Positions 1 through 5,984 of a DNA stretch of 6,010 nt are shown one piece after another. The notes under the pieces are model-generated. The model saw only the letters and a list, made by a program, of their open reading frames with translations, did no database searches and was not told the DNA's origin. The position numbers and the translations under genes were made by a program. Where the stretch lies: contig JAGWJK010000308.1 of assembly GCA_028865845.1 (NCBI GenBank), forward strand, positions 1 to 6,010, written 5' to 3'. Numbering within the stretch: position 1 is the first letter of the stretch; every line of letters starts with the position of its first letter. Source of the stretch: Rhizobiaceae bacterium (GTDB taxonomy: Bacteria > Pseudomonadota > Alphaproteobacteria > Rhizobiales > Rhizobiaceae).

Positions 1-614
1 CCGACCGCATGATTTCGGCCGTTGGCGTGCAGGGCAACATCGAAAATCTCGGCCTCGAAGCGCTCGGCGTGAAGACCGATCGCGGCTGTGTCGTCATCGA
101 CGGTTACGGCCAGACCAATGTTCCCGGCATTTATGCCATCGGCGACGTCGCCGGCCCGCCGATGCTGGCGCACAAGGCCGAGCACGAGGGCGTGGTCTGC
201 GTCGAGAAGATCGCCGGCCTGCCGAATGTGCATCCGACGGACAAGAGCAAGGTTCCCGGTTGCACCTATTGCCAGCCGCAGGTTGCTTCGGTCGGTCTGA
301 CGGAAGCCAAGGCGAAGGAACTCGGCCGCGATATCCGCGTCGGCCGCTTCTCCTTTGCCTATAACGGCAAGGCAATCGCGCTTGGCGAGGATCAGGGCCT
401 CTGCAAGGTCATCTTCGACAAGAACACCGGAGAGCTACTTGGCGCCCATATGGTCGGCGCGGAAGTCACCGAGCTCATCCAGGGCTTCGTCGTCGCCATG
501 AATCTGGAGACGACGGAGGAAGAACTGATGCACACGATCTTCCCGCATCCGACCGTTTCGGAAACGATGAAGGAAGCCGTGCTCGACGCTTACGGACGTG
601 TGCTGAACGCTTGA
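1..614 (+). CDS. lpdA: Dihydrolipoamide dehydrogenase (E3), C-terminal part, 5' end outside window
   Basis: E3 flavoprotein of the 2-oxoacid dehydrogenase complexes; it reoxidises protein-bound dihydrolipoamide and passes electrons through FAD and a disulfide to NAD+. The frame is open from base 3 to a TGA at 612-614, so about 203 C-terminal residues are visible. The stretch TNVPGIYAIGDVAG (about 114-155) is the second FAD-contact motif, with the flavin-binding Asp at 144-146. The dimerisation domain begins near KVPGCTYC (about 250). The catalytic His-Glu pair of the family is present as HPTVSE (His 546-548, Glu 561-563). The Rossmann GxGxxG and the redox-active CxxxxC pair lie upstream, outside the window. 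The C-terminus AYGRVLNA is typical of alphaproteobacterial LpdA. Nearby lipA fits a lipoate-linked cluster, probably downstream of pdh genes (inference). Family assignment is very secure; which complex it serves is not shown here. Confidence 0.96.
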   Translation, partial: DRMISAVGVQGNIENLGLEALGVKTDRGCVVIDGYGQTNVPGIYAIGDVAGPPMLAHKAEHEGVVCVEKIAGLPNVHPTDKSKVPGCTYCQPQVASVGLTEAKAKELGRDIRVGRFSFAYNGKAIALGEDQGLCKVIFDKNTGELLGAHMVGAEVTELIQGFVVAMNLETTEEELMHTIFPHPTVSETMKEAVLDAYGRVLNA

Positions 615-623
615 TAATTTCCT

Positions 624-655
624 GGGCCGCCCTTTATGCAAAAGGGAGGCCCCTT
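624..655 (+). terminator. Hairpin terminator after lpdA
   Basis: A 12-bp stem pairs 624-635 (GGGCCGCCCTTT) with 641-652 (AAAGGGAGGCCC), with one G/A mismatch and a 5-nt loop, starting 10 nt after the lpdA stop. Only a short pyrimidine run (CTTCC) follows rather than a clean T tract, so it may be a weak terminator or a 3'-end stabilising hairpin. Confidence 0.55.
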
Positions 656-688
656 CCACCCGCAGAGGCACTTATCTGCGTCTAAGGG
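651..688 (+). other. Second hairpin in the lpdA-glsB gap
   Basis: CGCAGA (661-666) pairs with TCTGCG (675-680) around an 8-nt loop, and CCCTT (651-655) can pair with AAGGG (684-688) outside it. It would lie in the leader of the small membrane-protein gene that starts at 714. It shares bases 651-652 with the preceding terminator stem, so the two structures compete at that edge. No function is known; folding is read by eye. Confidence 0.35.
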
Positions 689-713
689 CTGGAAATGACA
701 AAAGGAAATGATC

Positions 714-968
714 ATGTCTGTTACGACCGAGGCTTGGATTGTCTTTTTGCTGATCGGCTTGGTGGCGGGGTTTCTCGCCAGTCTGGTGGTCGGCGGCGGC
801 GGCCTCATCAGCTGCCTGGTAAGTGGCGTCATCGGTGCGTTTGTCGGCGGGTTCCTGTTTCACTGGTTCGGGATTTCGCTCGGAATTCAAAACGCACTGG
901 TGGTCGAGATCATTCATGCAACGGTCGGCGCTATCGTGGTGACGCTGTTGGCGAGGCTGATAGCGTGA
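714..968 (+). CDS. GlsB/YeaQ/YmgE family small membrane protein, first copy
   Basis: Small integral inner-membrane protein of 84 residues, resembling the GlsB/YeaQ/YmgE family (Pfam transglycosylase-associated family). Members are often linked to stress responses, but their molecular activity is unknown. Three hydrophobic segments are visible: about residues 8-25, 29-54 and 61-82. The glycine run GGGG followed by a small-residue helix (SGVIGAFVGG) is the family hallmark. The start at 714 is preferred over the ATG at 708, because AAAGGA (701-706) lies 7 nt upstream of 714 but only 1 nt upstream of 708. The gene sits between lpdA and a second gene of the same family. The enzymatic sense of the old family name is not supported by any catalytic motif here. 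Confidence 0.85.
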   Translation: MSVTTEAWIVFLLIGLVAGFLASLVVGGGGLISCLVSGVIGAFVGGFLFHWFGISLGIQNALVVEIIHATVGAIVVTLLARLIA

Positions 969-1014
969 GCATAATCGGGAAAAGCGCTACGTGGTTTTCC
1001 GACGGGGTTGTGCT
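968..1014. repeat. Palindromic intergenic repeat (rhizobial RIME/RPE-like)
   Basis: The gap between the two small membrane-protein genes is almost filled by one long imperfect inverted repeat. The outer arms AGCATAA (968-974) and TTGTGCT (1008-1014) pair fully if one G-T pair is allowed. The inner arms TCGGGAAAA (975-983) and TTTTCCGA (995-1002) pair with one bulged G around an 11-nt loop. The layout (AGCAT-type ends, a core with GGAAAA opposite TTTTCC) resembles the very common palindromic elements in Rhizobiaceae intergenic DNA, here as a diverged copy. The left arm begins in the last base of the upstream stop codon. Its effect on transcript ending or stability is inference. Confidence 0.6.
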
Positions 1015-1038
1015 CCAACGAAATTGGGCTAGGGGCTT

Positions 1039-1287
1039 ATGGAAGGTATCGGCTGGTTGGGCCTGATCATCATCGGTGGTTTCGCGGGATGGCTCGCGGG
1101 CAAGCTGATGGATGAACGCTATGGCATCCTCCTCAACATCGTGCTCGGTGTTGCCGGGTCGGTCATTGCCGCTGCGTTGCTGACGGCGCTCCATCTTGCT
1201 GTGCCGGGCGGCAGGCTCGGTTATTTTGTCACCGGTTTTATCGGTGCGTGCATTCTGATATTTTTCGCCCGGCTTGCCCGGCGATGA
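1039..1287 (+). CDS. GlsB/YeaQ/YmgE family small membrane protein, second copy
   Basis: Small membrane protein of 82 residues from the same family as the gene at 714-968, though clearly diverged from it. It has three hydrophobic segments at about residues 5-24, 29-50 and 60-79, with a basic C-terminus (ARLARR) and a short charged loop (KLMDERYG) after the first segment. The patterns GGFAGWLAGKL and NIVLGVAGSVIAA match the Gly/Ala-rich helices of YeaQ-type proteins. The ribosome site is mediocre: AGGGG at 1031-1035 lies only 3 nt before ATG 1039. The gene ends 36 nt before the preferred lipA start, so the two are probably co-transcribed. Function is unknown beyond the family's stress association. 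Confidence 0.85.
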   Translation: MEGIGWLGLIIIGGFAGWLAGKLMDERYGILLNIVLGVAGSVIAAALLTALHLAVPGGRLGYFVTGFIGACILIFFARLARR

Positions 1288-1323
1288 ATGGGCCGCAAAG
1301 AGGCGGCGGAAAGTAGACGTTTC

Positions 1324-2295
1324 ATGGTCACGATTCTCGACACGATCAATCCCGAAGCAAAGCGCGTCAGGCATCCGGAAAAGGCGCATCGTCCGGACAC
1401 CGAGGTCTTGCGCAAGCCGGATTGGATCCGCGTCAAGGCGCCGACGTCCAAGGGTTACGCCGAAACCCGCTCGATCGTGAAGGAGCATAAGCTCGTCACG
1501 GTCTGCGAAGAGGCAGGTTGTCCCAATATCGGCGAGTGCTGGGACAAGAAGCATGCCACCTTCATGATCATGGGCGAGATCTGTACCCGCGCCTGCGCCT
1601 TCTGCAACGTCTCGACCGGTAAGCCGAATGCGCTCGACATGGCCGAGCCGGAGAACGTCGCCAAGGCCGTCAAGGAAATGGGCCTCAGCCACGTCGTCAT
1701 CACCTCCGTCGACCGCGACGATCTCGCCGACGGTGGCGCTGAGCATTTCGAGAAGGTGATCTGGGCAATCCGCGCCGCCTCGCGGACGACGACGATCGAG
1801 ATCCTCACGCCGGACTTCCTCAAGAAGCCGGGCGCGCTGGAGCGTGTCGTCGCCGCCAAGCCCGACGTGTTCAATCACAACATGGAAACCGTGGCCGGCA
1901 ATTATCTGACGGTGCGTCCCGGCGCTCGTTATTTCCACTCGATCCGCCTGCTGCAGCGGGTCAAGGAACTCGATCCGACCATGTTCACCAAGTCCGGCAT
2001 CATGGTCGGCCTCGGCGAGGAGCGCAACGAAGTGCTGCAGCTGATGGACGATCTGCGCACTGCCGATGTCGACTTCCTGACGATCGGCCAATATCTGCAG
2101 CCGACCCGCAAGCATCACCAGGTCATGAGCTTCGTCACCCCTGAGGAGTTCAAGTCCTACGAGACGGTTGCCTATACCAAGGGCTTCCTGATGGTCGCCT
2201 CCAGCCCGCTCACCCGTTCGTCCCACCACGCCGGCGACGATTTCGCCCGCCTGCGAGCGGCGCGCGAAAAGAAGGTCCTGATGGCCGCCGAATAA
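1324..2295 (+). CDS. lipA: Lipoyl synthase (radical SAM)
   Basis: Inserts two sulfurs at C6 and C8 of protein-bound octanoyl groups, giving the lipoyl cofactor of 2-oxoacid dehydrogenase E2 subunits and GcvH; cytoplasmic. The 323-residue protein has the N-terminal auxiliary-cluster cysteines C61, C66 and C72 ([12 protein letters not shown]), the radical-SAM CxxxCxxC at C87, C91 and C94 (CTRACAFC), and the C-terminal RSSHHAG motif (residues 298-304) carrying the conserved serine that ligates the auxiliary cluster. Length and termini match rhizobial LipA, which starts MVTILDT. The start at 1324 has GGAAAG (1308-1313) upstream, while the in-frame ATG at 1288 abuts the previous stop and has no ribosome site. 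lpdA upstream encodes the enzyme that reoxidises the product cofactor. A strong terminator follows. Assignment is secure. Confidence 0.98.
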   Translation: MVTILDTINPEAKRVRHPEKAHRPDTEVLRKPDWIRVKAPTSKGYAETRSIVKEHKLVTVCEEAGCPNIGECWDKKHATFMIMGEICTRACAFCNVSTGKPNALDMAEPENVAKAVKEMGLSHVVITSVDRDDLADGGAEHFEKVIWAIRAASRTTTIEILTPDFLKKPGALERVVAAKPDVFNHNMETVAGNYLTVRPGARYFHSIRLLQRVKELDPTMFTKSGIMVGLGEERNEVLQLMDDLRTADVDFLTIGQYLQPTRKHHQVMSFVTPEEFKSYETVAYTKGFLMVASSPLTRSSHHAGDDFARLRAAREKKVLMAAE

Positions 2296-2313
2296 TTCGG
2301 CCTCTTGCTTTTT

Positions 2314-2350
2314 AAACGAACCGCGGCGATTTTGCCGCGGTTTTCGTTTG
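2314..2350 (+). terminator. Strong intrinsic terminator after lipA
   Basis: A perfect 7-bp GC stem, CCGCGGC (2321-2327) with GCCGCGG (2334-2340) around the loop GATTTT, is followed by TTTTCGTTT. The A-rich upstream flank AAACGAA (2314-2320) can pair with TTCGTTT (2343-2349) past a TT bulge. It lies 18-25 nt after the lipA stop and separates lipA from the kinase-like genes. Confidence 0.85.
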
Positions 2351-2458
2351 TGCTGTCATCAAACCATCATCGCTACGGCCTAGGGAACACGCCGCCGTTC
2401 GTTGCCGGTATCGGCGCCCCTCTTGATTGAACATCTTGATTGAATATGGAGCCGTACC
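2351..2458. promoter_or_regulatory. Leader region of the kinase-ratA unit, with an 11-bp direct repeat
   Basis: This stretch between the lipA terminator and the next gene must hold the promoter for the downstream genes if the terminator works (inference). I see no convincing -35/-10 pair. TCTTGATTGAA occurs twice, at 2421-2431 and 2434-2444, two bases apart. The ribosome site GGAG (2448-2451) lies 7 nt before the GTG at 2459 and decides that start. Confidence 0.4.
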
Positions 2459-3052
2459 GTGGAGCAGTCCGTCGCGCCGCAAGCGCTGCCCTATGTCGTC
2501 GACATCGAGACGGGGGCGTCCATCCTTAAAAACGCAGAGCGTGTCCTGATCGTCGGCTGTTCCGGCACAGGCAAGAGCACGCTAGCACAGGCCGTCGCGG
2601 AGTTGCGTGATCTTGTCTACGTGTCGATGGACCGGGATATCTTCTGGCTGCCCGGCTGGAAGCAACGGCCGCGCGCAGAGGCCTTGGCCTTGATCCGGCA
2701 AGCGGTCGATGGGCCACGCTGGATCATCGATGGCAACAGCCCGAGCACCCTGCCGCTGCGCCTGCCACGCACCGATATCGTCTTGTGGCGGCGTCCGCCG
2801 CGATGGGTGGCGCTGTCGGGTGTCGTCAGGCGCTGGCTGCGTTTTCGCGGCAAGGTCCGGCCGGAAATGGCGCCGGGCTGCCCGGAGCAACTGGACTGGG
2901 CCTTCCTTCGCTATATCTGGACCTTCGAAAAGCAGGAGGCGCCGCAGTTCGCTGAGATGCTTGGCCTTCACGGCAAACACGTGCCCGTGGTGATGCTGCG
3001 CTCCTACCGCGAAGGTGACGAATTGCTGGCGCGACTGCGCGACGGCCGTTGA
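2459..3052 (+). CDS. P-loop kinase-like protein (adenylate-kinase/FlaR-like), first copy
   Basis: Predicted cytoplasmic nucleotide-binding protein of 197 residues. The Walker A loop GCSGTGKST is at residues 33-41. Next come a YVSMDRD strand-turn (54-60), the FWLPGW motif (62-67), the WIIDGN motif (88-93) with LRLPRTD (100-106), and a basic lid-like segment leading into RPEMAPGCPE (134-143). This order matches small P-loop proteins annotated as adenylate-kinase-like, AAA-family ATPase or FlaR-like topology modulation proteins. The substrate is unknown, and the canonical adenylate kinase NMP-binding and lid sequences are not obvious. The GTG start is set by GGAG at 2448-2451. About 23 residues precede the conserved domain, more than in the next gene. 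The two paralogues match at more than half of positions in the first 90 residues of the domain, by eye. Confidence 0.8.
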   Translation: MEQSVAPQALPYVVDIETGASILKNAERVLIVGCSGTGKSTLAQAVAELRDLVYVSMDRDIFWLPGWKQRPRAEALALIRQAVDGPRWIIDGNSPSTLPLRLPRTDIVLWRRPPRWVALSGVVRRWLRFRGKVRPEMAPGCPEQLDWAFLRYIWTFEKQEAPQFAEMLGLHGKHVPVVMLRSYREGDELLARLRDGR

Positions 3053-3082
3053 ACACCAAGGGCTGACGCCGCGGGAGGAACT

Positions 3083-3649
3083 GTGAACGAATTAAGCGAC
3101 GTGACCGAGGCTGCCCGACGTCTCAAGGCGGCCGAACGTATTCTGGTGATGGGTTGTTCCGGTGGCGGCAAGTCGACGCTATCGCAGAAGATTTGCGCGC
3201 GGCTTGGTCTGCCCTATGTCTCGATGGACCGCGAGTTCTTCTGGCTGCCTGGCTGGGTGAAACGGGACAAGGCCGAGGAGCGGGCGCTGATTACGGCGCG
3301 GGTCGCCGAGCCACGCTGGTTGATCGACGGCACGGCTCCGTCGAGCTTCGATTTGCGGCTGCCGCGCACCGAACTTGTCCTTTGGGTACGCATGCCGCGC
3401 TGGCTCTGCATGTGGGGTGCTATTTCGCGGGCGGTGCGTTGGCTGGGACGATCGAGGCCGGACATGGCACCCGGTTGCCCGGAGCGGATCGACGGCGAAT
3501 TTCTGCGTTACATCTGGAGCTGGGAGCAAAAATTTGCACCGAAAGTCATAGCGGGGCTTGCTCAGTACGGCCCCGACGTACCCGTTTTCCAGCTAAAATC
3601 CCGCGGCGAAATGCGTCAGCTTCTTGATCTTCTTGATCGGCCTGCTTAA
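3083..3649 (+). CDS. P-loop kinase-like protein (adenylate-kinase/FlaR-like), second copy
   Basis: Tandem paralogue of the preceding gene, 188 residues. It has Walker A GCSGGGKST (24-32), YVSMDRE (45-51), FWLPGW (53-58), WLIDGT (79-84), LRLPRTE (91-97) and RPDMAPGCPE (125-134) in the same order, then FLRYIWSWE. It differs where the first copy has IDGN (here IDGT), and its N-terminus is about nine residues shorter before the P-loop. The predicted role is an ATP- or GTP-dependent small-molecule kinase or NTPase; the substrate is unknown. GGAGG (3074-3078) precedes the GTG start by 4 nt. It begins 30 nt after the first copy and ends 9 nt before the preferred ratA start, so all three are probably one transcript. 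A 9-bp in-frame tandem repeat (CTTCTTGAT twice, 3620-3637) encodes LLDLLD near the C-terminus. Confidence 0.8.
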   Translation: MNELSDVTEAARRLKAAERILVMGCSGGGKSTLSQKICARLGLPYVSMDREFFWLPGWVKRDKAEERALITARVAEPRWLIDGTAPSSFDLRLPRTELVLWVRMPRWLCMWGAISRAVRWLGRSRPDMAPGCPERIDGEFLRYIWSWEQKFAPKVIAGLAQYGPDVPVFQLKSRGEMRQLLDLLDRPA

Positions 3650-3658
3650 TTGCCGGTC

Positions 3659-4105
3659 ATGCCACAGTTCGAAACCCACCGTCCAGTTCCGCATACACCT
3701 GACCAGATGTTCGACCTCGTCGCCGATGTCGAGCGCTATCCGGAATTCCTGCCGCTGTGCGACGCCTTGACGATCCGCAATCGCAAGGAACGCGACGGCA
3801 AGGTACTGTTGGTCGCCGACATGACCGTCGGCTACAAGGCGATCCGCGAGACGTTCACCACGCAGGTTTTGCTGAACAGGCCGGAACGGGCAATCGACGT
3901 GAAGTATATCGACGGCCCCTTCAAGTATCTCGACAATCGCTGGCGCTTCCAGCCGAGCGAGACGGGCGGCTGCATCATCGATTTTTTCATCGATTACGAA
4001 TTCAAGAGCCGCATTCTGGGTGCGCTCATGGGCTCGATGTTCGACCGCGCCTTCCGCATGTTCACGGACGCCTTCGAAACGCGCGCCGGCAAGATCTACG
4101 CCTAG
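3659..4105 (+). CDS. ratA: COQ10/RatA-like START-domain protein (SRPBCC fold)
   Basis: A 148-residue single-domain protein of the polyketide cyclase/START (SRPBCC) superfamily, in the RatA/COQ10 branch. Mitochondrial Coq10 binds ubiquinone and supports its use in respiration. E. coli RatA was described as a toxin blocking ribosome subunit joining. For the alphaproteobacterial protein a quinone-handling role is the usual inference. Visible family features are the N-terminal FETHRPVPHTPDQMFDLV, the motif VERYPEFLPLC, then GPFKYLDNRWRF and FIDYEFKSRILG before a C-terminal amphipathic helix. The ATG at 3659 is preferred because it gives the usual MPQFETHRPV start. A TTG at 3650 would add three residues, and neither has a clear ribosome site, which suggests translation coupled to the kinase gene ending at 3649. 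No antitoxin-like partner is visible. Confidence 0.88.
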   Translation: MPQFETHRPVPHTPDQMFDLVADVERYPEFLPLCDALTIRNRKERDGKVLLVADMTVGYKAIRETFTTQVLLNRPERAIDVKYIDGPFKYLDNRWRFQPSETGGCIIDFFIDYEFKSRILGALMGSMFDRAFRMFTDAFETRAGKIYA

Positions 4106-4113
4106 GCAACATC

Positions 4114-4138
4114 CCGCAAACACATCGGAACGATGCGG
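4114..4138. terminator. Possible bidirectional hairpin between ratA and cinA
   Basis: The 35-nt gap between the convergent stops holds CATCG (4123-4127) and CGATG (4131-4135) around a 3-nt loop. Outer CCG/CGG bases can extend it past a bulge. There is no T tract on either strand, so terminator function is weakly supported. Confidence 0.3.
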
Positions 4139-4140
4139 CA

Positions 4141-4638
4141 TCAACCCGCAAGTTCGATGAGCATTTCCAGCGCCGTCTTCAGCGTCGCGAGACGGACCTT
4201 GTCGCGGCCGATGTCGCCATACTGCATTTCACGATGGATCAATCCGCCCGTCCGCGCCTTGGCGGCAAGATGCACGAGCCCGACGGGCTTCTCGGCAGAT
4301 CCGCCGCCCGGGCCGGCAACGCCGGTGACGGCAACGGCAAGATCTGCGTGTGAACGGAAGAGCGCGCCGTGCACCATCTGTAGCGCCGTCTCTTTCGATA
4401 CAGCACCGAAGCTTGCGAGCGTCTCTTCCTGCACGCCGAGCATCTCCATCTTGGCGATGTTGGTGTAGGTGACGTAGCCGCGATCGACGACGGCGGAAGA
4501 ACCGGGGATTTCCGTCAGCGCGCCGGCGATCAGCCCGCCGGTGCAGGATTCCGCAGTGGCGACCATCAGCCTGCGTGCGGTGAAGTCGGTCACGATGCCT
4601 TGGGCGAGGGAAAGGATATCATCGGGAAAATGCGTCAT
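4141..4638 (-). CDS. pncC: CinA C-terminal domain protein / nicotinamide-nucleotide amidohydrolase
   Basis: A stand-alone 165-residue CinA C-terminal domain, the PncC type, which in characterised members deamidates nicotinamide mononucleotide (NMN) to nicotinic acid mononucleotide in NAD recycling. The signature ATAESCTGG contains Ser31, the proposed catalytic serine of the family. [17 protein letters not shown] supplies the conserved Tyr/Lys region (Lys63), and GVAGPGGG (106-113) followed by KPVG (117-120) forms the glycine-rich loop. The length equals that of the single-domain enzymes, so the missing N-terminal molybdopterin-like domain of full CinA is normal here. The ATG at 4636-4638 overlaps the ispDF stop by 4 nt (ATGA), with GGAGG six nt upstream, indicating translational coupling. 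In rhizobial genomes the gene is often named cinA; a role in competence is not supported. Confidence 0.93.
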   Translation of the reverse strand: MTHFPDDILSLAQGIVTDFTARRLMVATAESCTGGLIAGALTEIPGSSAVVDRGYVTYTNIAKMEMLGVQEETLASFGAVSKETALQMVHGALFRSHADLAVAVTGVAGPGGGSAEKPVGLVHLAAKARTGGLIHREMQYGDIGRDKVRLATLKTALEMLIELAG

Positions 4639-5855
4639 GCCTTGCCTCCGCGATAGACCACTGTCGCCGTTGCGATGGCGGCAATACCTTCGCGGCGGCC
4701 GACGAAGCCGATTTTTTCGTTGGTGGTTGCCTTTACTGAGCAGCGCTCAAGACTGATCCCTAAGAATTCCGAGAGCTTCGCGCGCATCGCCTCGCGATGC
4801 GGCCCGACCTTCGGCGCTTCAGCGATCAAGGACACGTCTGCATTCATGATCGTGCCGCCGTTCTCGCGGACGATTTTTGCCGCGTGCTCAATGAAGATGC
4901 GTGAAGGTGCGCCTTTCCATTGCATGTCCGACGGCGGAAAGTGGTCGCCGATATCGCCGGCGCCACAGGTGGCGAGCAGGGCGTCGGTCAAGGCGTGCAG
5001 CGCCACGTCGGCATCCGAATGTCCCTTGAGCTTCTGGTCATGCGGGATGAACACGCCGCAGAGGGTGACGCCGTCGCCCGGTTCGAGCTGATGGACATCG
5101 TAGCCGTTGCCCGTGCGCACATCGGGCAGCAGTCCGGCGGAAAGCTTTTCGTCAGCCATGGCGATATCTCTTTTCACCGTCAGTTTGACATTGTCTGTCG
5201 TGCCTGCAACCAGCGTTACCGGTAGCCCGATCCATTCGGCGATGGCGGCATCGTCGGTGAAATCCGCCTTGCCTTCGGCCTTAGCCTTTTCATGTGCCGC
5301 AAGAATGTCGGCGAAACGGAAGGACTGCGGCGTCTGCGCGGCATAGAGCCCGGCGCGGGGCACGGTTTCCGTCACCAGCGCATTGCCGTTGGCGCGTTTC
5401 AGCGTATCAGTGACCGGCATCGCCGGCAGCACCGCGGGCGCACCCGTGGCAAGTGCTTCCGCGACGCGGTCGAGGAGAGCATGGTCGAAGAACGGACGAA
5501 CCGCATCATGGATCAGGACGTGGGTGACACCGGAATTTTCAAGCTGCCGCAATCCGGCCAGCACCGATTGCTGGCGGGTGACGCCGCCGAAAGCGATCTC
5601 GACATCGGTCAAGCCGGCAACATGGCCGAGCGCCGATTGCAGCAAGGCCTCATCGTCGCGGTGGATGACGGCGACGACTTTTGCGGTCCCCGGCCATGTC
5701 ACGAATTTTTCAAGCGTATGCGCAATAACCGGCCTGCCGCCGATCGGGCGATATTGCTTCGGGCCTTCCTCGGGCGATCCCGCCCGCTCGCCGCGCCCGG
5801 CAGCAACGATCACGATTCCGATCGACATCGGTTGCGTTGAGTGCATTTGCGTCAT
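4635..5855 (-). CDS. ispDF: Bifunctional IspD/IspF (MEP isoprenoid pathway)
   Basis: A 406-residue fusion of MEP cytidylyltransferase (IspD) and MECDP synthase (IspF), steps 3 and 5 of the methylerythritol phosphate route to IPP and DMAPP; cytoplasmic. The IspD part (about 11-235) has the CTP-binding loop AAGRGERAG with Arg24 and PKQY with Lys33, then [25 protein letters not shown] and FTDDAA. The IspF part (about 246-403) begins RTGNGYDVH. Its zinc ligands are Asp253, His255 and His287, with [15 protein letters not shown] around them, and [10 protein letters not shown] near residues 375-384 holds the conserved nucleotide-site Glu380. All key residues are present, so both activities are expected. 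Fusion is common in alphaproteobacteria. The ATG at 5853-5855 has GGGG upstream; Met4 or Met10 are weaker alternatives. cinA/pncC follows with a 4-nt overlap. Confidence 0.97.
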   Translation of the reverse strand: MTQMHSTQPMSIGIVIVAAGRGERAGSPEEGPKQYRPIGGRPVIAHTLEKFVTWPGTAKVVAVIHRDDEALLQSALGHVAGLTDVEIAFGGVTRQQSVLAGLRQLENSGVTHVLIHDAVRPFFDHALLDRVAEALATGAPAVLPAMPVTDTLKRANGNALVTETVPRAGLYAAQTPQSFRFADILAAHEKAKAEGKADFTDDAAIAEWIGLPVTLVAGTTDNVKLTVKRDIAMADEKLSAGLLPDVRTGNGYDVHQLEPGDGVTLCGVFIPHDQKLKGHSDADVALHALTDALLATCGAGDIGDHFPPSDMQWKGAPSRIFIEHAAKIVRENGGTIMNADVSLIAEAPKVGPHREAMRAKLSEFLGISLERCSVKATTNEKIGFVGRREGIAAIATATVVYRGGKA

Positions 5856-5878
5856 AAACCCCAGGGATGAAAGGTCTT

Positions 5879-5897
5879 CGATAGCGCCGGTCTATCG
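5879..5897 (-). other. Small hairpin in the ispDF leader
   Basis: CGATAG (5879-5884) and CTATCG (5892-5897) form a perfect 6-bp stem with a 7-nt loop, 24 nt upstream of the ispDF start codon. It could influence translation or mRNA stability, or be an operator half-site pair. No known regulator or riboswitch was recognised. Confidence 0.3.
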
Positions 5898-5932
5898 CCT
5901 CGATCGGGTATTTTCCAGCAGTTGCCCAAAAA

Positions 5933-5962
5933 ATATCGGTATTCGCCGAAACCCCTTGGCAA
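5933..5962 (-). promoter_or_regulatory. ispDF: Weak candidate promoter for ispDF
   Basis: On the minus strand TTGCCA (5957-5962) serves as a -35-like box and CGATAT (5933-5938) as a -10-like box close to the rhizobial CTATAT form. The spacing is one to two bases longer than ideal. It would give a leader of roughly 70 nt. Tentative. Confidence 0.25.
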
Positions 5963-5984
5963 GCCTCATAAGACTGTCTAAAAA
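5955..5984 (+). promoter_or_regulatory. Candidate sigma-70 promoter firing rightward out of the window
   Basis: CTTGGC (5955-5960) and CTAAAA (5978-5983) are 17 bases apart, close to the rhizobial housekeeping consensus CTTGAC-N17-CTATAT. In relatives the gene right of ispDF is usually dusB/nifR3, leading to ntrBC, and this may be its promoter (inference). ATGs at 5993 and 5997 open frames to the window edge, but no ribosome site supports either, so no coding start is called. Confidence 0.4.

Noticed and set aside
695..1066. 123-codon plus-strand frame over the first small membrane-protein gene
   Set aside because: Arg/Gly-rich alternative frame; the 714-968 frame has the hydrophobic pattern and the ribosome site.
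1288..1323. Upstream in-frame ATG for lipA adding 12 residues
   Set aside because: No ribosome site, abuts the previous stop, and the extra residues are not part of the usual rhizobial LipA N-terminus.
931..2229. 432-codon open frame on the minus strand across lipA
   Set aside because: It lies antisense to a complete lipA with all catalytic motifs, and its translation shows no recognisable family and the His/Arg/Asp-rich character of a high-GC shadow frame.
2402..2430. TTGCCG at 2402-2407 as a -35 box for the kinase genes
   Set aside because: No -10-like sequence at a normal distance.
3659..4105. Reading ratA as half of a toxin-antitoxin pair
   Set aside because: No RatB-like partner is adjacent, and the COQ10-like family in alphaproteobacteria is better explained as quinone-related.
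3593..4144. 183-codon minus-strand frame over ratA
   Set aside because: Antisense shadow of a conserved gene; no ribosome site or known motif.
5292..5840. 182-codon plus-strand frame over ispDF
   Set aside because: Antisense to the IspD domain, whose motifs are intact; composition is that of a shadow frame.
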